A stretch of DNA of 64,000 nt, taken from contig NC_060902.1 in the NCBI RefSeq assembly GCF_014805685.1, forward strand, positions 8,275,786 to 8,339,785, read 5' to 3'. Origin of the DNA: Silurus meridionalis. Taxonomy: Eukaryota > Chordata > Actinopteri > Siluriformes > Siluridae. This document shows, in pieces, positions 42,168 through 55,996 of this stretch (position 1 is its first letter; every line of letters starts with the position of its first letter). Position numbers and translations under genes: made by a program. The notes beneath the pieces were generated by a model. It was not told where the DNA came from. It ran no database searches and saw only the letters and a list, made by a program, of their open reading frames with translations.

Positions 42168-44878
42168 AGAGAAAGAATGTGCCTGTGTGTGTTTGTGTGA
42201 ATGCCCAATAAAAGATGAGGAATCACATCCAGAGTGTAATTTTAGCTAAAAACATGATCTACAGTACATTGAGGGCATGTTCAACAGTGTATTGTGTCTG
42301 TTCTTACAGAAAGATAGGTGTGTTTACCTGCTAAAATTCATTCTGAACATCCTCATTTTATCTCCTTTATAAGATTGACATATTTAACAGAAAATGACAG
42401 TTATATATCTAACTGAAAATCATGCACACAATTATTATTAACATATTTTTAAAATTTTATTGATTTATGTTATATGCTGTTATAATTTATGTTATTTATG
42501 ACAGTTTATGTTTTATATCTTGATATATTGTAGAAAACTTTTCACGGAGCTTGGAGTGCGCATACATTTATATTCAGCTCAAACACATGGAACACTTTTA
42601 CTTGAAATAAACATTTCACATACTTCAGAAAGTGTATAGTGCTTGGACCTGCTAGACAAGCAAATGTTCAGTTTTAATCAAAAGCAACGCAGTTTATTCA
42701 ATTACCAACAAGATTTTTTTTCCTCTACATGTAAATAACTAAAGTATTTGTATTTTCAACTGAAAGTTGTAAATTATATAAATTCATACAGTTTTTTTTT
42801 TTTTTTTCTTATTGTTGATGCATTTTTTAAAGCATACCCACAAAGTTCTGGGTGTGTAGCGCAGAGTGTCATTTGAAGTTCCAAATGTAGATAGCAAGCT
42901 ATAAGTAGAGGCTGGACATACATATTGAAACTAACTCATCAACCCTTGGCATATTTCAGGAAGCACAGTGTGCCCATTCCCACAGAGTGCTGGGTGTGTA
43001 GGATGCAGAGTTTTCTCTGAGGTGCATGGAGTGTGTTGGTATATTTCAGGCGGTGCATTGTGTGCTTACCCACAGGGTGTTGGGTGTGTACAGCTGGTGT
43101 GTGAGCAAAAGCCCAGCGATGGCAAGGAGCAGGCCAAGCAGGATTCCAGTCATAAAGAGGCCAACGCTGCGCACTAGCATAGTGACGAGGCCACACAGAA
43201 GTCCAATGCCCAGGCCAATGCCAGCACTTGCCTCTATGCTCAGCTGTGTGTCCAACACTCGCTCCTTATAGCACAGCAGGAAAATAATCACAGAGCCAAA
43301 CAACAGACCCGACAGGAACATGATGGCTTTGAAGCAGCGATAACCTGCAAGAGACATTTAATATTAATGGCTGGAAATATATTTTATGCTTTGTTTGTCA
43401 CACAATGACATGCTACAACATATTTGAATTGTTGCCTGCATTGCCAGGTCTTGTGTGTTCTGGGCTTTTGGTATATTACTAGGAGTTTTTTTTTTATATA
43501 GCAGGATGAATATTCTTGAACCTTTTAGCAGAATCGTGTGTCCTAAGAGCTGCATCCTCAGAGCAAAACCTCATCTCCGTTTCATCCAAGTCTCAACTTA
43601 AAATAACTCGAGGTGCATTTTGGATTGATGGTTAATTGTCTGATGTTCTGTAGTTGCTCTCTGGTTTAACAACACACACAATTAAGTGAAATGAAAGGGA
43701 GCGGTTGCCTTAAAAACAGCACTAGTTCCCATAAAGCAGAAAAATGCCTCCCCCACACAAACTCCACATTTTATTGATTTGAAACAAAAACGTCATTATT
43801 TTAGTATTTTATACACAGATATATTTGGATATTCCGAACGGATTGTGCAAACAGGTTTCGCAACTGTGCCACTTTTAAGGTCCAGCGGCTGGTCAGATAC
43901 GTAGCTCGTGGGATTACAGACAGCCAGGTCACATCGAGCACCATTTAATACACTTCCATTAACAAACTAAAGAACAATGAACTAATTCAGGTTTTTCCTA
44001 TTAAGTCCATTTTCTACTAGATGTGACGCTGAACACCATCTGCTGCTCTAATGCAGAGAACCCGTAATCTTTCAGTGTGCAACTATCTGCTGTCAATAGA
44101 AATATTTGTTTATTTAATAATTATTCATTAGGATTAATTGTGTACAAAGGAATTCACATTTGAACTGTTACTATTATCATATCTCATATCATTTACTTTA
44201 TACTAGTGCAGACTGAAAGTGGAATTCGGTTTATTCATTATACAGTTATGCATAAGGGAACGGCAGAAAGCAGCTGCCTATGTGGCAAACATTTTCATAA
44301 CAGGTGATTTAAAGCCAATATGTTACTAATGCTAACCATCCAAATACATATGTTTGCACTGCACCATGACCTGCTATGCTTTTTATATCATAGTAGCCAT
44401 TTAAAGAGATACCGATTAGTGGTCAGAGTGAGCTGATGATCCTTCACAAAGAATTCGTTTTAAATGCGGGTTTGCCCAAAATAAGGGACTTCGGAAGACA
44501 GCTGCCTTTTTAAGGCCCCCCCAAGAAGTGCAGCCCAAATACTACCAAAAAATGCGGACTACCCAAGAAGTCTTATACTGAATAAACATGGCAGTGTCCA
44601 GAATGAACTATAAAAGAAATCATCAGCACACCTCTAACTTTGCACAAGACCACGTCGAAAGGTTTAATTTATTTTATTTTTTTTCAAGTCACTCAGTTTT
44701 TGTGAACAAAATCTTTTGATCTCAACTTACCAAAAAAGCAGTAGATGATTCCAAAAAGGCAGCATGTAGATGAGATAACAGCTGGGACAATTTCATAGTT
44801 CCTGACAATTTCTAACAGACATGGATCTTCAGGGCTTTTTGCCGTCTCATCAGAGACAAGCCCGTCCGCATCGGCCAT
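38767..44878 (-). CDS. tmem198: Transmembrane protein 198, 5 coding exons, complete
   Basis: Multi-pass membrane protein; the family is reported to help casein kinase 1 phosphorylate LRP6 in Wnt signalling. Coding exons in transcript order: 44878-44731, 43344-43070, 41085-40785, 40025-39877, 38916-38767. They total 1023 nt, 340 aa plus stop, with GT-AG borders and consistent phases. About seven hydrophobic segments are visible, roughly at residues 31-50, 53-75, 90-108, 110-130, 142-160, 165-192 and 208-230. They include [35 protein letters not shown] and [17 protein letters not shown], which identify the family. A basic cytosolic stretch [18 protein letters not shown] follows, and the tail [20 protein letters not shown] to the stop is of TMEM198 type. 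Human TMEM198 is 360 aa. The context next to mmp19 suggests the orthologue of human TMEM198B, but paralogue assignment needs a tree. Confidence 0.93.
38960..39100. mobile_element. Small MITE with inverted ends, in tmem198 intron 4
   Basis: AGGGCTGTCG at the left and GACAGCCCTG at the right are inverted copies. The inside is AT-rich with ATTAATCG-like words, as in the fish hAT MITE of the AGGGCTGTCAATCGATTAA type. 141 bp. Confidence 0.6.
39877..40025 (-). CDS. tmem198: tmem198 coding exon 4 (basic cytosolic region)
   Basis: [20 protein letters not shown] then [17 protein letters not shown]. The GTTAGT donor after GDLLAP makes the join to [10 protein letters not shown] in the next exon, as in other TMEM198 proteins. 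Confidence 0.88.
40093..40126. repeat. (CA)n microsatellite in tmem198 intron 3
   Basis: About 17 units. Confidence 0.9.
40148..40290. mobile_element. Internally deleted Tc1-type fragment in tmem198 intron 3
   Basis: GCATAACATTATGACCTAAT, then TTGCTGCCAAAACAGTTCTG, is joined directly to AGCATTAACCAGCAGTTTGA and CATCTGTTGGATCGGACCAC. These two parts are far apart in a common fish Tc1-type element. Confidence 0.5.
40785..41085 (-). CDS. tmem198: tmem198 coding exon 3
   Basis: [20 protein letters not shown] to WSWVILG-type helices and [15 protein letters not shown]: the last three membrane segments. Donor GTATTG, phase 1. Confidence 0.93.
41960..42070 (+). mobile_element. Decayed tRNA-type SINE in tmem198 intron 2
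   Basis: GGTCTCAGGTTCAATCCCAA (B-box-like), then GGTGTGGAGTTTCACATTGT and ACTCCCACATTCCAAAACAT, the body of a frequent fish SINE. The same family appears at 62820-63010. Confidence 0.5.
42089..42167. repeat. (GTGACA)n and (GT)n microsatellite in tmem198 intron 2
   Basis: Four GTGACAGT units run straight into about 23 GT units. Confidence 0.9.
43070..43344 (-). CDS. tmem198: tmem198 coding exon 2
   Basis: [20 protein letters not shown], then [19 protein letters not shown] and [17 protein letters not shown]: membrane helices 2 to 4. Donor GTAAGC, phase 0. Confidence 0.94.
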
Positions 44879-44942
44879 TTTAACTGCAGAAGGACGTCCA
44901 AAACAAAGCAGGAAATCAGCTATGGTCCTGAAGTCATTGGGA
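44731..44942 (-). CDS. tmem198: tmem198 first coding exon (coding 44878-44731)
   Basis: The acceptor TTTTGTTTTCAG at 44943 and upward is strong, so an upstream exon is expected. The exon begins with 64 nt of presumed 5' UTR; the start ATG at 44878 gives [14 protein letters not shown], then [20 protein letters not shown]. Donor GTAAGT, phase 1. Confidence 0.88.
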
Positions 44943-47025
44943 CTGAAAACAAAACAAAAAAATATATTTTTATTAGTCAGGCTCATACACACGCACACAC
45001 AGTTTAGTCTGTTGTCAAAAGGAATGTCACTAATTACATTCTACACGAGTATAGAAAACATACATTAGGACAAAATGATGACAGTAAATGACGTTGCATT
45101 ACAAAATGGTGCAATCTTAAGCTGAAACACCCGAAATGCTCAGTTCAGGAAACTTTTTTTTTTTTTTGCCTGTTGTATAAACAAAACAATGGGGGTCCGA
45201 GGTACTGCTTATCATTCTTCCACAAGCAATCTGAAGACACACTTGCTGACTTGGCATCCTAACCAGCGACAGTTATCTGATTAGTCAGAGGAACTCTACT
45301 ATACTATAAACAATGGCACCTGATAACATATTGCTCTCTCACATCCACACAGGGATTACCCGACCCACACCATAATACCATCACAGGCAAGGTGGCATTC
45401 TGTGTTTCCTGCAGTAGGAACCTGATTTTTAAATCAGTTGAGAATTCACAAAATGAACACTAGCTTTAACACTAAAATATACTGAGTCATCACAAGCCAA
45501 CCGGAACAGCTGCAAGAAATTCCCGCCATTTATGTAAACCAACTCTCTCCACAAGTTCAGAATCTCACAGAGGGTAAGATCCAATGACTCCACTGGTCAT
45601 TGTACATGTTTTACACCCTTTTAACCCATATCGAACTTGAGTCCCTTGGGGATGAAGGTATTAAGAAAACCACTTATGTCAGGACAACCATCTGTCAAAA
45701 GCATTTTCTACATTCTCTGTCAAAGTAGGCAAATCATGAACCAAACAAGTAAATGCCCTCCACAGAATAACAAAGTTAGTGAAACCATTCACTGAAGAGG
45801 TTGAGCACACCTTCCACACCTCTATAGACCAGTGTGTACTGTACATTGTACCATAAAAATCTTAAATGTACATTTGTCTTTTTAATGAGAGGTTTATGCA
45901 TTGCAGCCCTACTAAATCAGTTGAAATATCACTGTGTGTGGACTGTACTTGTTGACAGTAACATTGAATGAAGGAATGATACACATTTTTTGCAGTGTCA
46001 TGGCAACTGACTAAGTTGATTCCCTTCCCATGTAATTGACCATGCCCTTTTTGTCCTTCAAGATACATATCTTAAATCACCCATTTTTGTATGTTTCCAG
46101 AGAATTCAATTCCCAAAGCACACCTCATCAGATGCCATAAGCATTACTTCCTGATTGTCCTTTAAATGTTTGGTGACTGGTATTTTACTTGTGCGCTCTC
46201 AGTTGCTCTCACAGATAGAAACTCACAGATAGGCACATCTGGCTCAACTAGGCTGCAATTATGCCATTTCAAGAGGAGAAAAAAAAACAGCATTTTGCTT
46301 TAAGCAGTCCATGTTCACATAGTCACCCTTCAGCATGAACATGCTATTTATGAACTGAAACTTTTTCAGTACTGGAAACTAGAAAACAGATTTGCTGAAT
46401 ATACACTTAGGAAATTTTAAACATGACTATAAATAGGGATGAGTACAGAGTATTTTTTTTGAACCGCTACGTAATTGGGTCAATACCAAACTACCGATAA
46501 TTTTCAGGACAAACGGAAGTTACCGATACTTTAGTATATCTTTGGCGTTATGGCAAATTAGAAGCTGCTAGTCATTTTCCGTAACTGAATGATGTTTCCA
46601 CATGGCCGTCGTTATATATAGTTGATTGTTGGAACTATAGGCAAAAATGCCGCCACACTTATTTAAGAACCTACTGGCATAATTGAGTTCAGTGCTTCCT
46701 AGTGCCAAATCCAAAAGTCCCAGTGCCATACATGGCTTACGTTTTAAACAAAACTAATAATTAAGGATTTGCTCATGACCAGGATCAGGTAGATTTTGAT
46801 CAAACAAATCTTAAAACTCCACAGGGAGTTCATACTTTCCATGGGAGATTGTAGGTTTAAATCCTGACAATGCCACAAAAATCTATAGTCAAGGGACCAA
46901 AATCTGCTGTGCTCTCTGGGTAGGAAGGATAACATTTTGTCTTTGTTCCATCAAACCAGAGCAACACTGGGCAATCAAAAGTCATCTGTTACATCAGTGT
47001 TGCTCTGCCCTGTGTCACAACATGA
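44943..47025. other. tmem198 5' intron or flank, no exon seen
   Basis: AT-rich. A stretch near 46440-46620 with unusual CpG content (TACCGATA words) resembles a DNA-transposon MITE, family unknown. Confidence 0.35.
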
Positions 47026-47029
47026 CCAG

Positions 47030-47250
47030 AAGTTAGAAAAAAATGCAGTTTGTTTCATGTGTTTTCAAGCACGTTTTCGCCCACATCTAGTATGACAATG
47101 GTATTCCAGCATGACGATGCCCCTGTGCACAAAGCGAGGACCATGAACATGTGCTTTACATGGGTTGGAGTGGAAGATCTTGAGTTGCCCACTACAGAGC
47201 ACTGACATTAACCCATATTGAACACTTAGGTTGAATTAGAGTGCTGACTG
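47030..47250 (+). mobile_element. Tc1-type transposon fragment
   Basis: CCAGCATGACGATGCCCCTG and GTGCACAAAGCGAGGACCAT, then GAGTGGAAGATCTTGAGTTG, a piece of the transposase region of the same Tc1-type family as 29707-30235, in the opposite direction. No open frame. Confidence 0.6.
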
Positions 47251-50014
47251 CACCTCAAGCCTCCTCATTCTACAGTAGAACCTGATTTTTGTAAAACCCT
47301 TACCTTTGAATGAGCACAAATCCACACATTTACATTCCAATGGAACATCTTCGCAGAAGAGAGGAGGACAATATAACAGCAAATGGGGTTAGAGACATGG
47401 TTAGAGTAGTGTTTATGGATGTAGGGGTTGGTCATATAGTAAGTGCATTGCACTTGACAGCATTTTCACCATTTTCTGAATTCAGTCTTTTCACGTCCTA
47501 AAAACAGTTCTAAAACAAGTCTCCTGCTTACTATTTAATTCAAGTCAAATCATTATTATTTATTTCTTTTTTTTAGATCTTTTTCTATTGACATCACACA
47601 CCAAGAAAAATTATGAAAGATTAGTGAACTCGATGCACACATGAAGAAACCGTTTATAAAATTTGAGTATAAAAATTTAGAGAAAAATATAAAAGACAGT
47701 GAATTAAAGCTTTTAAAGACGCAACCGGAGACAAACATACATTTCCAACACTTAGTGGGTGTTCTCTAAACAGCTGAACGAATTCTGTAAGAATGTAAGG
47801 AAAGGCACTGAAACATGAAACAGTTGCCCCACTGAATCAACTCATTTAGAAAAAGTGCACATTTCCAATTCAAATACACAAGAATGATATCTTTCAGCCA
47901 ATCAGGACGTAGAAAAAGCTGGCATTTTTTAAACACTGTGCACTTGTCCAATCGTCATCATTCCTCGCACTTTCTCAGCAGGCGTCCAGCTTAACGAACT
48001 GACGGGGTCATGGGCGGAGATCAAAGTTTTTGAATCTCCCTATAATGGCTTCATTCTCCTCCATATATAGAGAAAGAGAGAGACACACACATACACGGTT
48101 TGCATAGTAAGGCGAAGCCAAAGAGTAGGAACTTGTCCAGGGTTGTACGTGTGCTTTTTTTGCATTAAAATAATGTCGATTCACATATCTGTTTGCTTTG
48201 CATTCAAACATGCAGGCAGTGACAAAAGCGCATGCTGAAAATTCTGGATGCTTTGTGAAACTAAAACTTTGCCGCAGAAAAGTACTGAACTCTTTAGCAC
48301 TAGCTTCACGGCAGCACCTTTGCTAGCAAACGATAAAATCCAGATGGTTGAGTAGAGGGGGGAAAAAAACAGTTGAGAGACTGAAAGATAGCAGAGCCTG
48401 ACTCAGAGCTCCACTCCATTTTGAGAAAAAGGCTCTCTTTTTCCACTCAGCCCTCATTCTTATACAAATCACGAAGAGAGTGAACTCTAAAGGAGAGGGA
48501 GTGAAAGGGGACCGAGAGAAATAAAGAGATTAAAGCCAGGCGTTGGCCGTTCATTCTTTGAGGAAAACATGAATTTATTGTAATCGGATCATGACAGGAT
48601 GAGATCATCGAGCCTTATGAAAAGAGAGAGGGAGCCCTTTTATAACCCCCACTCATTCACAGTGTTTACATGGAACTCGATCCGTTGCACGTCTCGTTTA
48701 GCCAGTTTGCGATCTGGCTCTTGCTGGCTTATCAGATGTTCCATTTACACATGCTCATAAAGAGCCTTTATTTATTTATTAATTTATTTTTTACTTTAAA
48801 ACTGAAAATTCTATGACGCTAAGGTAATACCATCTGCCAATTTGAGATCCCCACAGTGGTACCAAACCACATATTTATAAGTCTGGTTATTTAGACAAAA
48901 CAGACTAAACAAACTTCAAATTTACTGAAAGTCTGTTCAGAAACTGGCCCACTTACCCCATGTTCCTCACCATGTTGGAAAAGAGACATTTTGGTTGAAC
49001 CTTTTTATACTATATATTTTATACTGAGTAGATGTTTGTGTATGGCAGAGGGGTAAAGGAAGTGAGCACACAGTCACCTGAGAGTTAGGATCAGAATAAC
49101 AGCTGGCTGACAGATTTCCCATCTTGTGTGTAGCTTGTTTTGTGCATGTGGAGACTGTAGGGGAGTGCCTGAGTGTATCCACATGGTGGTTTTAGTTGTT
49201 TCGACTCTATAGGCTTTTATTTAAATCTTGCATGGCTTTTCCGAAAACTTTTCCATTTATGAATTGCATTATAGCATTTATTATAGCATTATAGCAACAC
49301 CACAAGCCTTCGGAATAGCACCAACATGCATGCCAACATGCACAGAAAGCCCTACTTATAATATTTTTATCAACTGTACTACTAGATCATAGAGCTCCAT
49401 GTTAAAAATATTGCTAAATTTAAATACATTATAGATACATCATCATGGTATTATTAACTAATAAGTTAACTGAGCTTCCATTAAATATTTACTAAGAATA
49501 AGCAGCTACCTAAACACTGCACTGCACAAACACAGGACCTCAATCCTGCTGCATCATGTGTGGAAACCAAAGCAGGAAAATGTCGAAACGTAATATAGTT
49601 AATGAACGTTTCCGTTAACCCTCTGTGACTTTTAATCAGGAAGGTGGCTTCAATTGTGACCCCTGACCCTCCTCTCCTGATCCCAGGATGCGCCAAGCAG
49701 GAAGCAGGTCAGCTCTGCTTAACCTTTCCCCTCAGACACGGGATGTTAAACAGGAAGAGGGGAACATGCAAGGGAAAACTTCAACCCACGATTCATGAAC
49801 ACATTGCCTCTGATAAGCACTCCCACAGCAGCTTTTCCACAAAAGAAGCCAGTTACAGTAGATATAAAAATATAAGGGATACACACCCCTGCAAAAATAG
49901 CAAGTTTTTTTTCAAGATGATATGTAAAATCAAAAAAAAGAAAATGAAACACCCTTTTTTCCACCTTTTGTAAAAGATTCATAATCACACTCAAACCCAT
50001 ATTAAATGCCAATT

Positions 50015-50015
<1 letters not shown>
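47251..50015. other. Possible tmem198 5' intron, no gene seen
   Basis: Contains a purine-rich block at about 48350-48560. An unidentified repeat with poly-T/A ends is near 49880-50000. No supported exon. Confidence 0.35.

Positions 50016-50094
<79 letters not shown>
50016..50094. repeat. (TA)n microsatellite
   Basis: About 39 units, the longest in the window. Confidence 0.95.
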
Positions 50095-50095
<1 letters not shown>

Positions 50096-52234
50096 CTATA
50101 AATTTAGATTTAATGAAAAAAGATCTAAAAGAATCTTACAAAATTAAAAAGTGTATCAACTAAGAGAACGCAACAAGATTAACCATTTTTTTTTTATTAT
50201 TTCTCCTAAAACGATTTTATTTTGCGATTTCCCTTCGAGCTTGTTTCATCTGAAGATTTCTTACTCATGCCATCTCAGGGAGTTTTTCCTTGCCACAGTA
50301 TAGCCACAAAATTAAAGAAACAAACCTATAGGCACTAAAGTAAGACATTCTTTTATACAACTTTATATCCTCCTTAACTCTGTAAAGTTTTTTTTTACAG
50401 ATTTTACAATTTTCGACTAATAAACATGAATTGAGTTGATTCAGAAAATTCTATAGAATTCAAATAATTTGTGACTAAATTAGGAGTTTGTGCACAATTT
50501 ACTGAAATATAATTATAGCTTATGCAATGATTATGATGTGCTTTTATATATGACTGGATAATGCTTCTTTCTTAAGCATAGCATAAGCTAAAGAAAAAGC
50601 ATATCTAAGCCTAATAAACCAACGCCAAGTTCAGACTGGATTAAATCATCAGAGGAACATCTGTAAGGCCTTTGTCTTGAATGTACTTAGAGTAACAAAA
50701 GAAAAACTACTGATCTATGTGAACTCTATTTAAATAACTTGTGCAATTCTCCTGCACCTCATCCCTTTTTAAGGAGTGTTGTCTGATTCCACAGACACAC
50801 AGGGAGAACACACTCCACATACACTCTCGTGGGAGCACATTGGGTTACAGCTGTGGCCTTGTGACAGGTTCTTATTTAAAGCAATTTATGGGTTCACTTC
50901 AAAGTTGCAAAGAACAGCATGCATTCTCTAAAATGTAGTGGAGTAAAAATACCCAGTAACACATTATAGTGTAGAGAGTTTCCCCAAAATGAAAATACTT
51001 CGATAAAATAAAGATACTTGGAAAATTGGTATGGTATAAAAAAAAAAAAGTGAACAGTGTAGTGGTGAAAAAAATACTTTATTGCTATCCACTATGGTTA
51101 GTTTCTAGTGAATTGTACGGTTTGCATTACATGGTCATATAATTATGCTACATTTGCAACAGAGACCAAAGAGGCACTGGAGTAGAGAATAAATGCTGCC
51201 TCTTTTCTACACCTTGGGTCAAATCCATGGTTTCAGCGACATGTTTTTTTATTTTTATGCAATTAATGATTACACAATTTTAAAAACCATCAATTTTTCT
51301 TCCTGTAATTTTTTTCTGTATTTGTGGCAGTGGTGTCTCTGATATGCACCCTAGGTTACAAAGTATGACCAGTAACAGTAGTCGAACATTTATTTCTACC
51401 ATAACTGAGATAAAGAGTAATTATAGAACAACAACCAAGTCTGGTGAAAAACAGTACGATATTTAGCTTGTAATTTTCAGAAGCCAATGAAAACCACTGA
51501 AATGGATATGATCTCGACATTATGTGGAAGGTGATAAATGACAATGGTTTACAGTAGTATCAGCAATCAGTAGCCTGGTCACCAAGGACAAGCAGATTTG
51601 ATCTGAAGCACTATTTATTTTTTATAGATTTTTTTTTTAGAAGATCATGGACGCTAGGACAGTAAACATCTGGTGAACGTTGGGTGGACCTTCCATTGAG
51701 GACAGCACAATAAGTTATGATAAAAACTTTAGATGACAATATATTCATTTCTTTTCATATTTAATTAGTAATACTGCCATCATCTAGCAAACTAGCACAA
51801 CATATTACATTACTTTAGCTGCATTAGCAGTAGCCTACGAAAAACCGGGGATTGGGAATACACGCACTTCTAATGAGACACAAAGAACCTTGGTGTATTA
51901 ATGGTGTGTCCTGGATTTGGCATGAAGTGGAAACGTTTTTCAGAGGGTCCTCGTGAGTTGTGCTGTCTGTTGTATTTATTAGAGACTGGAGGAAACGCTG
52001 AATCACCACTATTGTTCCTCACAGATTGAATAGAGAAAACCTACTGAGGAGCTGGCCCACACTCCAACCGCCTCTTCTGTCACTCGTTCAGAAACAGAGA
52101 AAGAAGGAAGGGAAGACAGACTCTAAAGAGATAGATAGACAGACAGAAAAAAGAAGAAGAGACAGACAAAGTATGGCTTTGGCCATGACTGCTGATCAAA
52201 CCATTTTAGAAAAAAAGAAAAACAGACAAATACA

Positions 52235-52284
<50 letters not shown>

Positions 52285-53850
52285 TCTCCAGTACTTGGAC
52301 CGTGATCTGAAGACACTGTGACAAACTTTCAGTAAGCAGAAGAGAAACTAAACTATATTTTGGGAAGCAATACAGTCCATGTTGAATCTCTCTACATGTA
52401 CCGGATAAGGGATAATTCGTAAAAATGGCTTTTGGAGGAGTCTAGGAATACAAATCAAATATATTTAACATTTGTTTCCAAAAACTCTCCAATTGTCTGT
52501 ACTGTACAAAGATTATGCAAATGAGACCTACACTGTAAAGAGCACCAAATCTGACCGCACACGACCCCCTCTCTCTCTCTCCGACACACTGATTCTCCCC
52601 ACAGCTAAAGCAGTGAACAATAGCGCCCTTTTTGTGAGGTGGCTGGAGAGCTTCTTACTGCGAATGAGAGGAAACACAATAAAGGGTGTTTTGTTCTTTA
52701 CTCACATGTTCGACACACAAGCAGAATTCAGAATCCAACTGTACTTCAAGCTCAACAGTCGGAAACACACCTGTGAATGAGCGGACGTGCTGAAGCATGA
52801 ACGTGTGTTTGAGTTACACCGGTTATGGAAGAAATGAAAGGAGTCAAAATGGAAAAGATGCATTGATGTGACTGCCATCCACAATGAGGATGTCATGGTT
52901 GCAATAAAAACCTCAGACACTCCTTTATGAGCCATTATACCTTACATGAAATACAGCCGAATTGAATCCGTTCAGATGATTGACTAAAGTTTGACTAATT
53001 TTTTTTTTTTATTGTGGATTGTTGTTTGTTCTGTTTTGGTTGCCTTTCCAAAAGCATTCACACCTCTAGAATCTATGATTATAAGAGTGCAAGAGCAAAG
53101 CAGGGGAAACACCTCCCCTCCCCTCCCCTCCCCACTACACAACACAACCCTTATTTCATTCAGGATGAGACTGACTACACAGAGGTCATATCGAGGCTAT
53201 GCTGCTCCCATGAGCCCAAGATATTTCTATAGTTATTTATTCATTTAATAATGTGTCCTTCTGGAGAAAAAAAATCTATTTATTTTTTATTATCGTTTAC
53301 CAGTTAGGCATGAACATGAACACGACTGTCTAGGTGACAACCTATTTTAAACACGGTACATGACTGGAATTTAAAACAGAACCAGAATGTGGATAGTCAT
53401 GTTTGTTTTTGAGATGTGAGAGCTGCTGGGTTTAAAAGCACTAACACACACACAGAAATCTAGAAATTCTAGACCATAGACCATAGACAATAGACCATCA
53501 GCCCCTCAGGTGGTCATTTGGCAACACCTACTTCAGACACCCAAATCCATTTAGAAGCCAATGCCCAATTCACAATGCTCTTAATCAAATCAGCTGGATG
53601 ACGATTCAGTCATCTGGCTTTAAGTAATGGATAAGTAGGAGCATGTATAATGAGTTCTAAATACTATTTACATGAAGACATATCCTTGAAACTAGTGCTT
53701 GAAAGTTTTTGAACACTAGAATTTTCTAGATTTCTGCTTGATGACCTAAACCTGGAAAATGGACAAAGAGAACACGGCAGTTGTGCAACACAGCAAAACA
53801 ATCCTGGTTATCAGTCCCACACCTTATTATAGAATCCATTTCAAAATCCA
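50095..53850. other. Intergenic or intronic, no gene seen
   Basis: Only chance open frames. (GA)n at 52237-52281 creates a poly-Arg/Glu frame. CCCCT repeats lie at about 53111-53133. Confidence 0.45.
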
Positions 53851-53854
53851 TTTC

Positions 53855-54130
53855 TCAATGCAGAAGAGCTTCAGCTTTGGGATGTTGGTGGGTTTTCCGA
53901 AGATGAGCCGTTTCCTTAGGTCTTTTCACAACATTTTAAAATCCGTCTGATTTTGGATTGACAATCCAAACAATCAGGGAGAAGGCTTTGCAACCTTTCC
54001 CAGCCTAACTAGCATCAACAACTCTTTTTGTGAGATCGTCTGAAATCTCCTTTGTTCCTTCCATGAACATCTTGTGAAGCTCAAACTCTGAAAAAAATAG
54101 CCCTGCTCATTCACACCTGATAGACAAATC
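53855..54130 (-). mobile_element. Internally deleted Tc1-type transposon fragment
   Basis: Plus-strand words CTTTGGGATGTTGGTGGGTT (53876) and, later, TTTGCAACCTTTCCCAGCCT, then GAAATCTCCTTTGTTCCTT (54042), are separated by over 700 bp in intact fish elements, so the transposase has lost its centre. Confidence 0.6.
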
Positions 54131-55434
54131 ACTGATAATCAACTTCAATTTGCTAACCACAGAGGATTAAAAGAGAGACATTCGGAAGTACCAGGACAAA
54201 AAGTTGCCCATGTTGTGCTGCACTGAGTAGTAAAAGAAACAGACCACGTTTTTTTTTTTTTTTTATGAAATTTAATTTCACATTCAACACTGCATGTACT
54301 CTAAAACCAACAAAAAATCAGTTATAATGCAAGCCAGCACAGGCTAGTGATTTCTGACCACTGTTGTGAATACAGGAGGCAGTGTCGTGTTGGTGCCATG
54401 GAATAAAACGTATATCTCAAAGACAAACTTTGAATTACTGTGGGAAAGATATCCGAGCCAATCCAAATAGTTCAAACCGTGACCTACACAACAAAAGCAC
54501 AAGGCCACGTATATATGCAAAGTAGATACTGACTTGCATAACACCACATTTCTGAGAATCATACATTTAAGAAAGACAAAATGTGCTACAGCTCCTGGGT
54601 GAGAAGAGAAACAGACTAATTTGTTGTCAGTCAGTAGCCTCTTATAACTGAACTTTATTTTTAGTAGTATCTGCTTAAATCTGTGTGAACTTTAAACCTT
54701 AAAATGACGAGGTAAGATAAATTTAATCCTGAATGAAATGCTGTAAAAGATCGGTTACACTTTAAATACTGGCCTACGTGAAATTCATAATGTGTCATGG
54801 GTATTGATTTAAAATGTCAGTTCAGTTTTAAATTTTTTTTTTTTTACCAACAAAACGAAACAAATCCAGATCCAAAAACGTAAATGCAGCCATTCATTCA
54901 AAACAGGTTTGGTATCCCAATTTTGCTTTAAGCTAATTTAACACTGAGCAGTGTTCTGTGCTTACTTGCAAAAACAGATACACCCAATACAATACTGGCA
55001 GAGTTCAGTTACTGAAATTGTTTTCCATGTCAGGATAAACAGTAAAAATCCTCCAACATGAAACTTGCGATAGAGGGAGCACATTCTGTGATCGATCGCC
55101 ATTATCTGGGCTTGTTTAAAAAAAATTATAAATGAGATCACAAACAGAACCACATTTCAATAGTATGCTTAAGGCAGTAAGGAAGTTTTTTTTTAGGCTG
55201 CTATTGTGTTTTGCCACAGTCACTAGTGTATCTATAGCTGTCTAATGAATTTGGTCTAATCCTCTTCCTGTCTCTTCCTCTGCTTTTAAGTGAATGTCGC
55301 AGCAGCAGTTACACTCGGATAATAATGCCAGCATTTTTTCCAGCATCTGCACTCTGTTTTCACAATGGCACTAAATTGGCCACTATTGAAAACGTCACAC
55401 TATGTATGTTCAAAACTGAACCCAAAAAAAGGAA
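54131..55434. other. No gene seen
   Basis: AT-rich with poly-T runs at 54250-54264 and 54833-54845. Confidence 0.45.
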
Positions 55435-55660
55435 GGTGCAGTGGTAGCTCAGTGGTAAAGCTGCTGGGTTGCTGATTAGAAGGTTGGGGGTTCAAGCCCC
55501 GGTATCGCCAAGCTGCCCTTGAGCAAGGCCCTTAACCTTCTGTGCTCCAGGGGCACTGTATCATGGCTGACCCTGTGCTCTGACCCCGGCTTCAAAACAA
55601 GAAGAAAGAAAAGAATTTCACTGTGCTGTAATGCATGTGTGACAAATAAAGGCTCTTCTA
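55435..55660 (+). mobile_element. tRNA-derived SINE, fairly intact
   Basis: Head GGTAGCTCAGTGGTAAAGCT (A box) and GGGGTTCAAGCCCCGGTAT (B box); body TTGAGCAAGGCCCTTAACC, then GCACTGTATCATGGCTGACC; tail AATTTCACTGTGCTGTAATG and GTGACAAATAAAGGC, which resembles an L2-type LINE end. Confidence 0.75.
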
Positions 55661-55954
55661 TACCAAAAGCATTGTATCAGACCTGCTCTGGAATCATGAA
55701 GCTTGTGTTCTCAAAGTGATTCAGGTTCAGACAGACTGCTTATAAGGTTTCTCACACTGTATAACCCACTGTCATGTACAGTAATGACTAACACTGCTGT
55801 GATGCAAACCTGACTTTGCTGGCATTTTACACCCCTTAACCTGCCTTAAATATATAATATATACTCCTAAAACTTTGATGTAAATCGATAAGGCAAATAA
55901 TGTTATTTAGTGGATCAAACACGATATGAAATGTGTGTGATCTCAGCAGCTACA

Positions 55955-55996
<42 letters not shown>

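Noticed and set aside
49746..50012. 88-codon minus-strand frame with hydrophobic parts
   Set aside because: Falls in an unidentified A/T-run repeat beside (TA)n; no similarity recognised.
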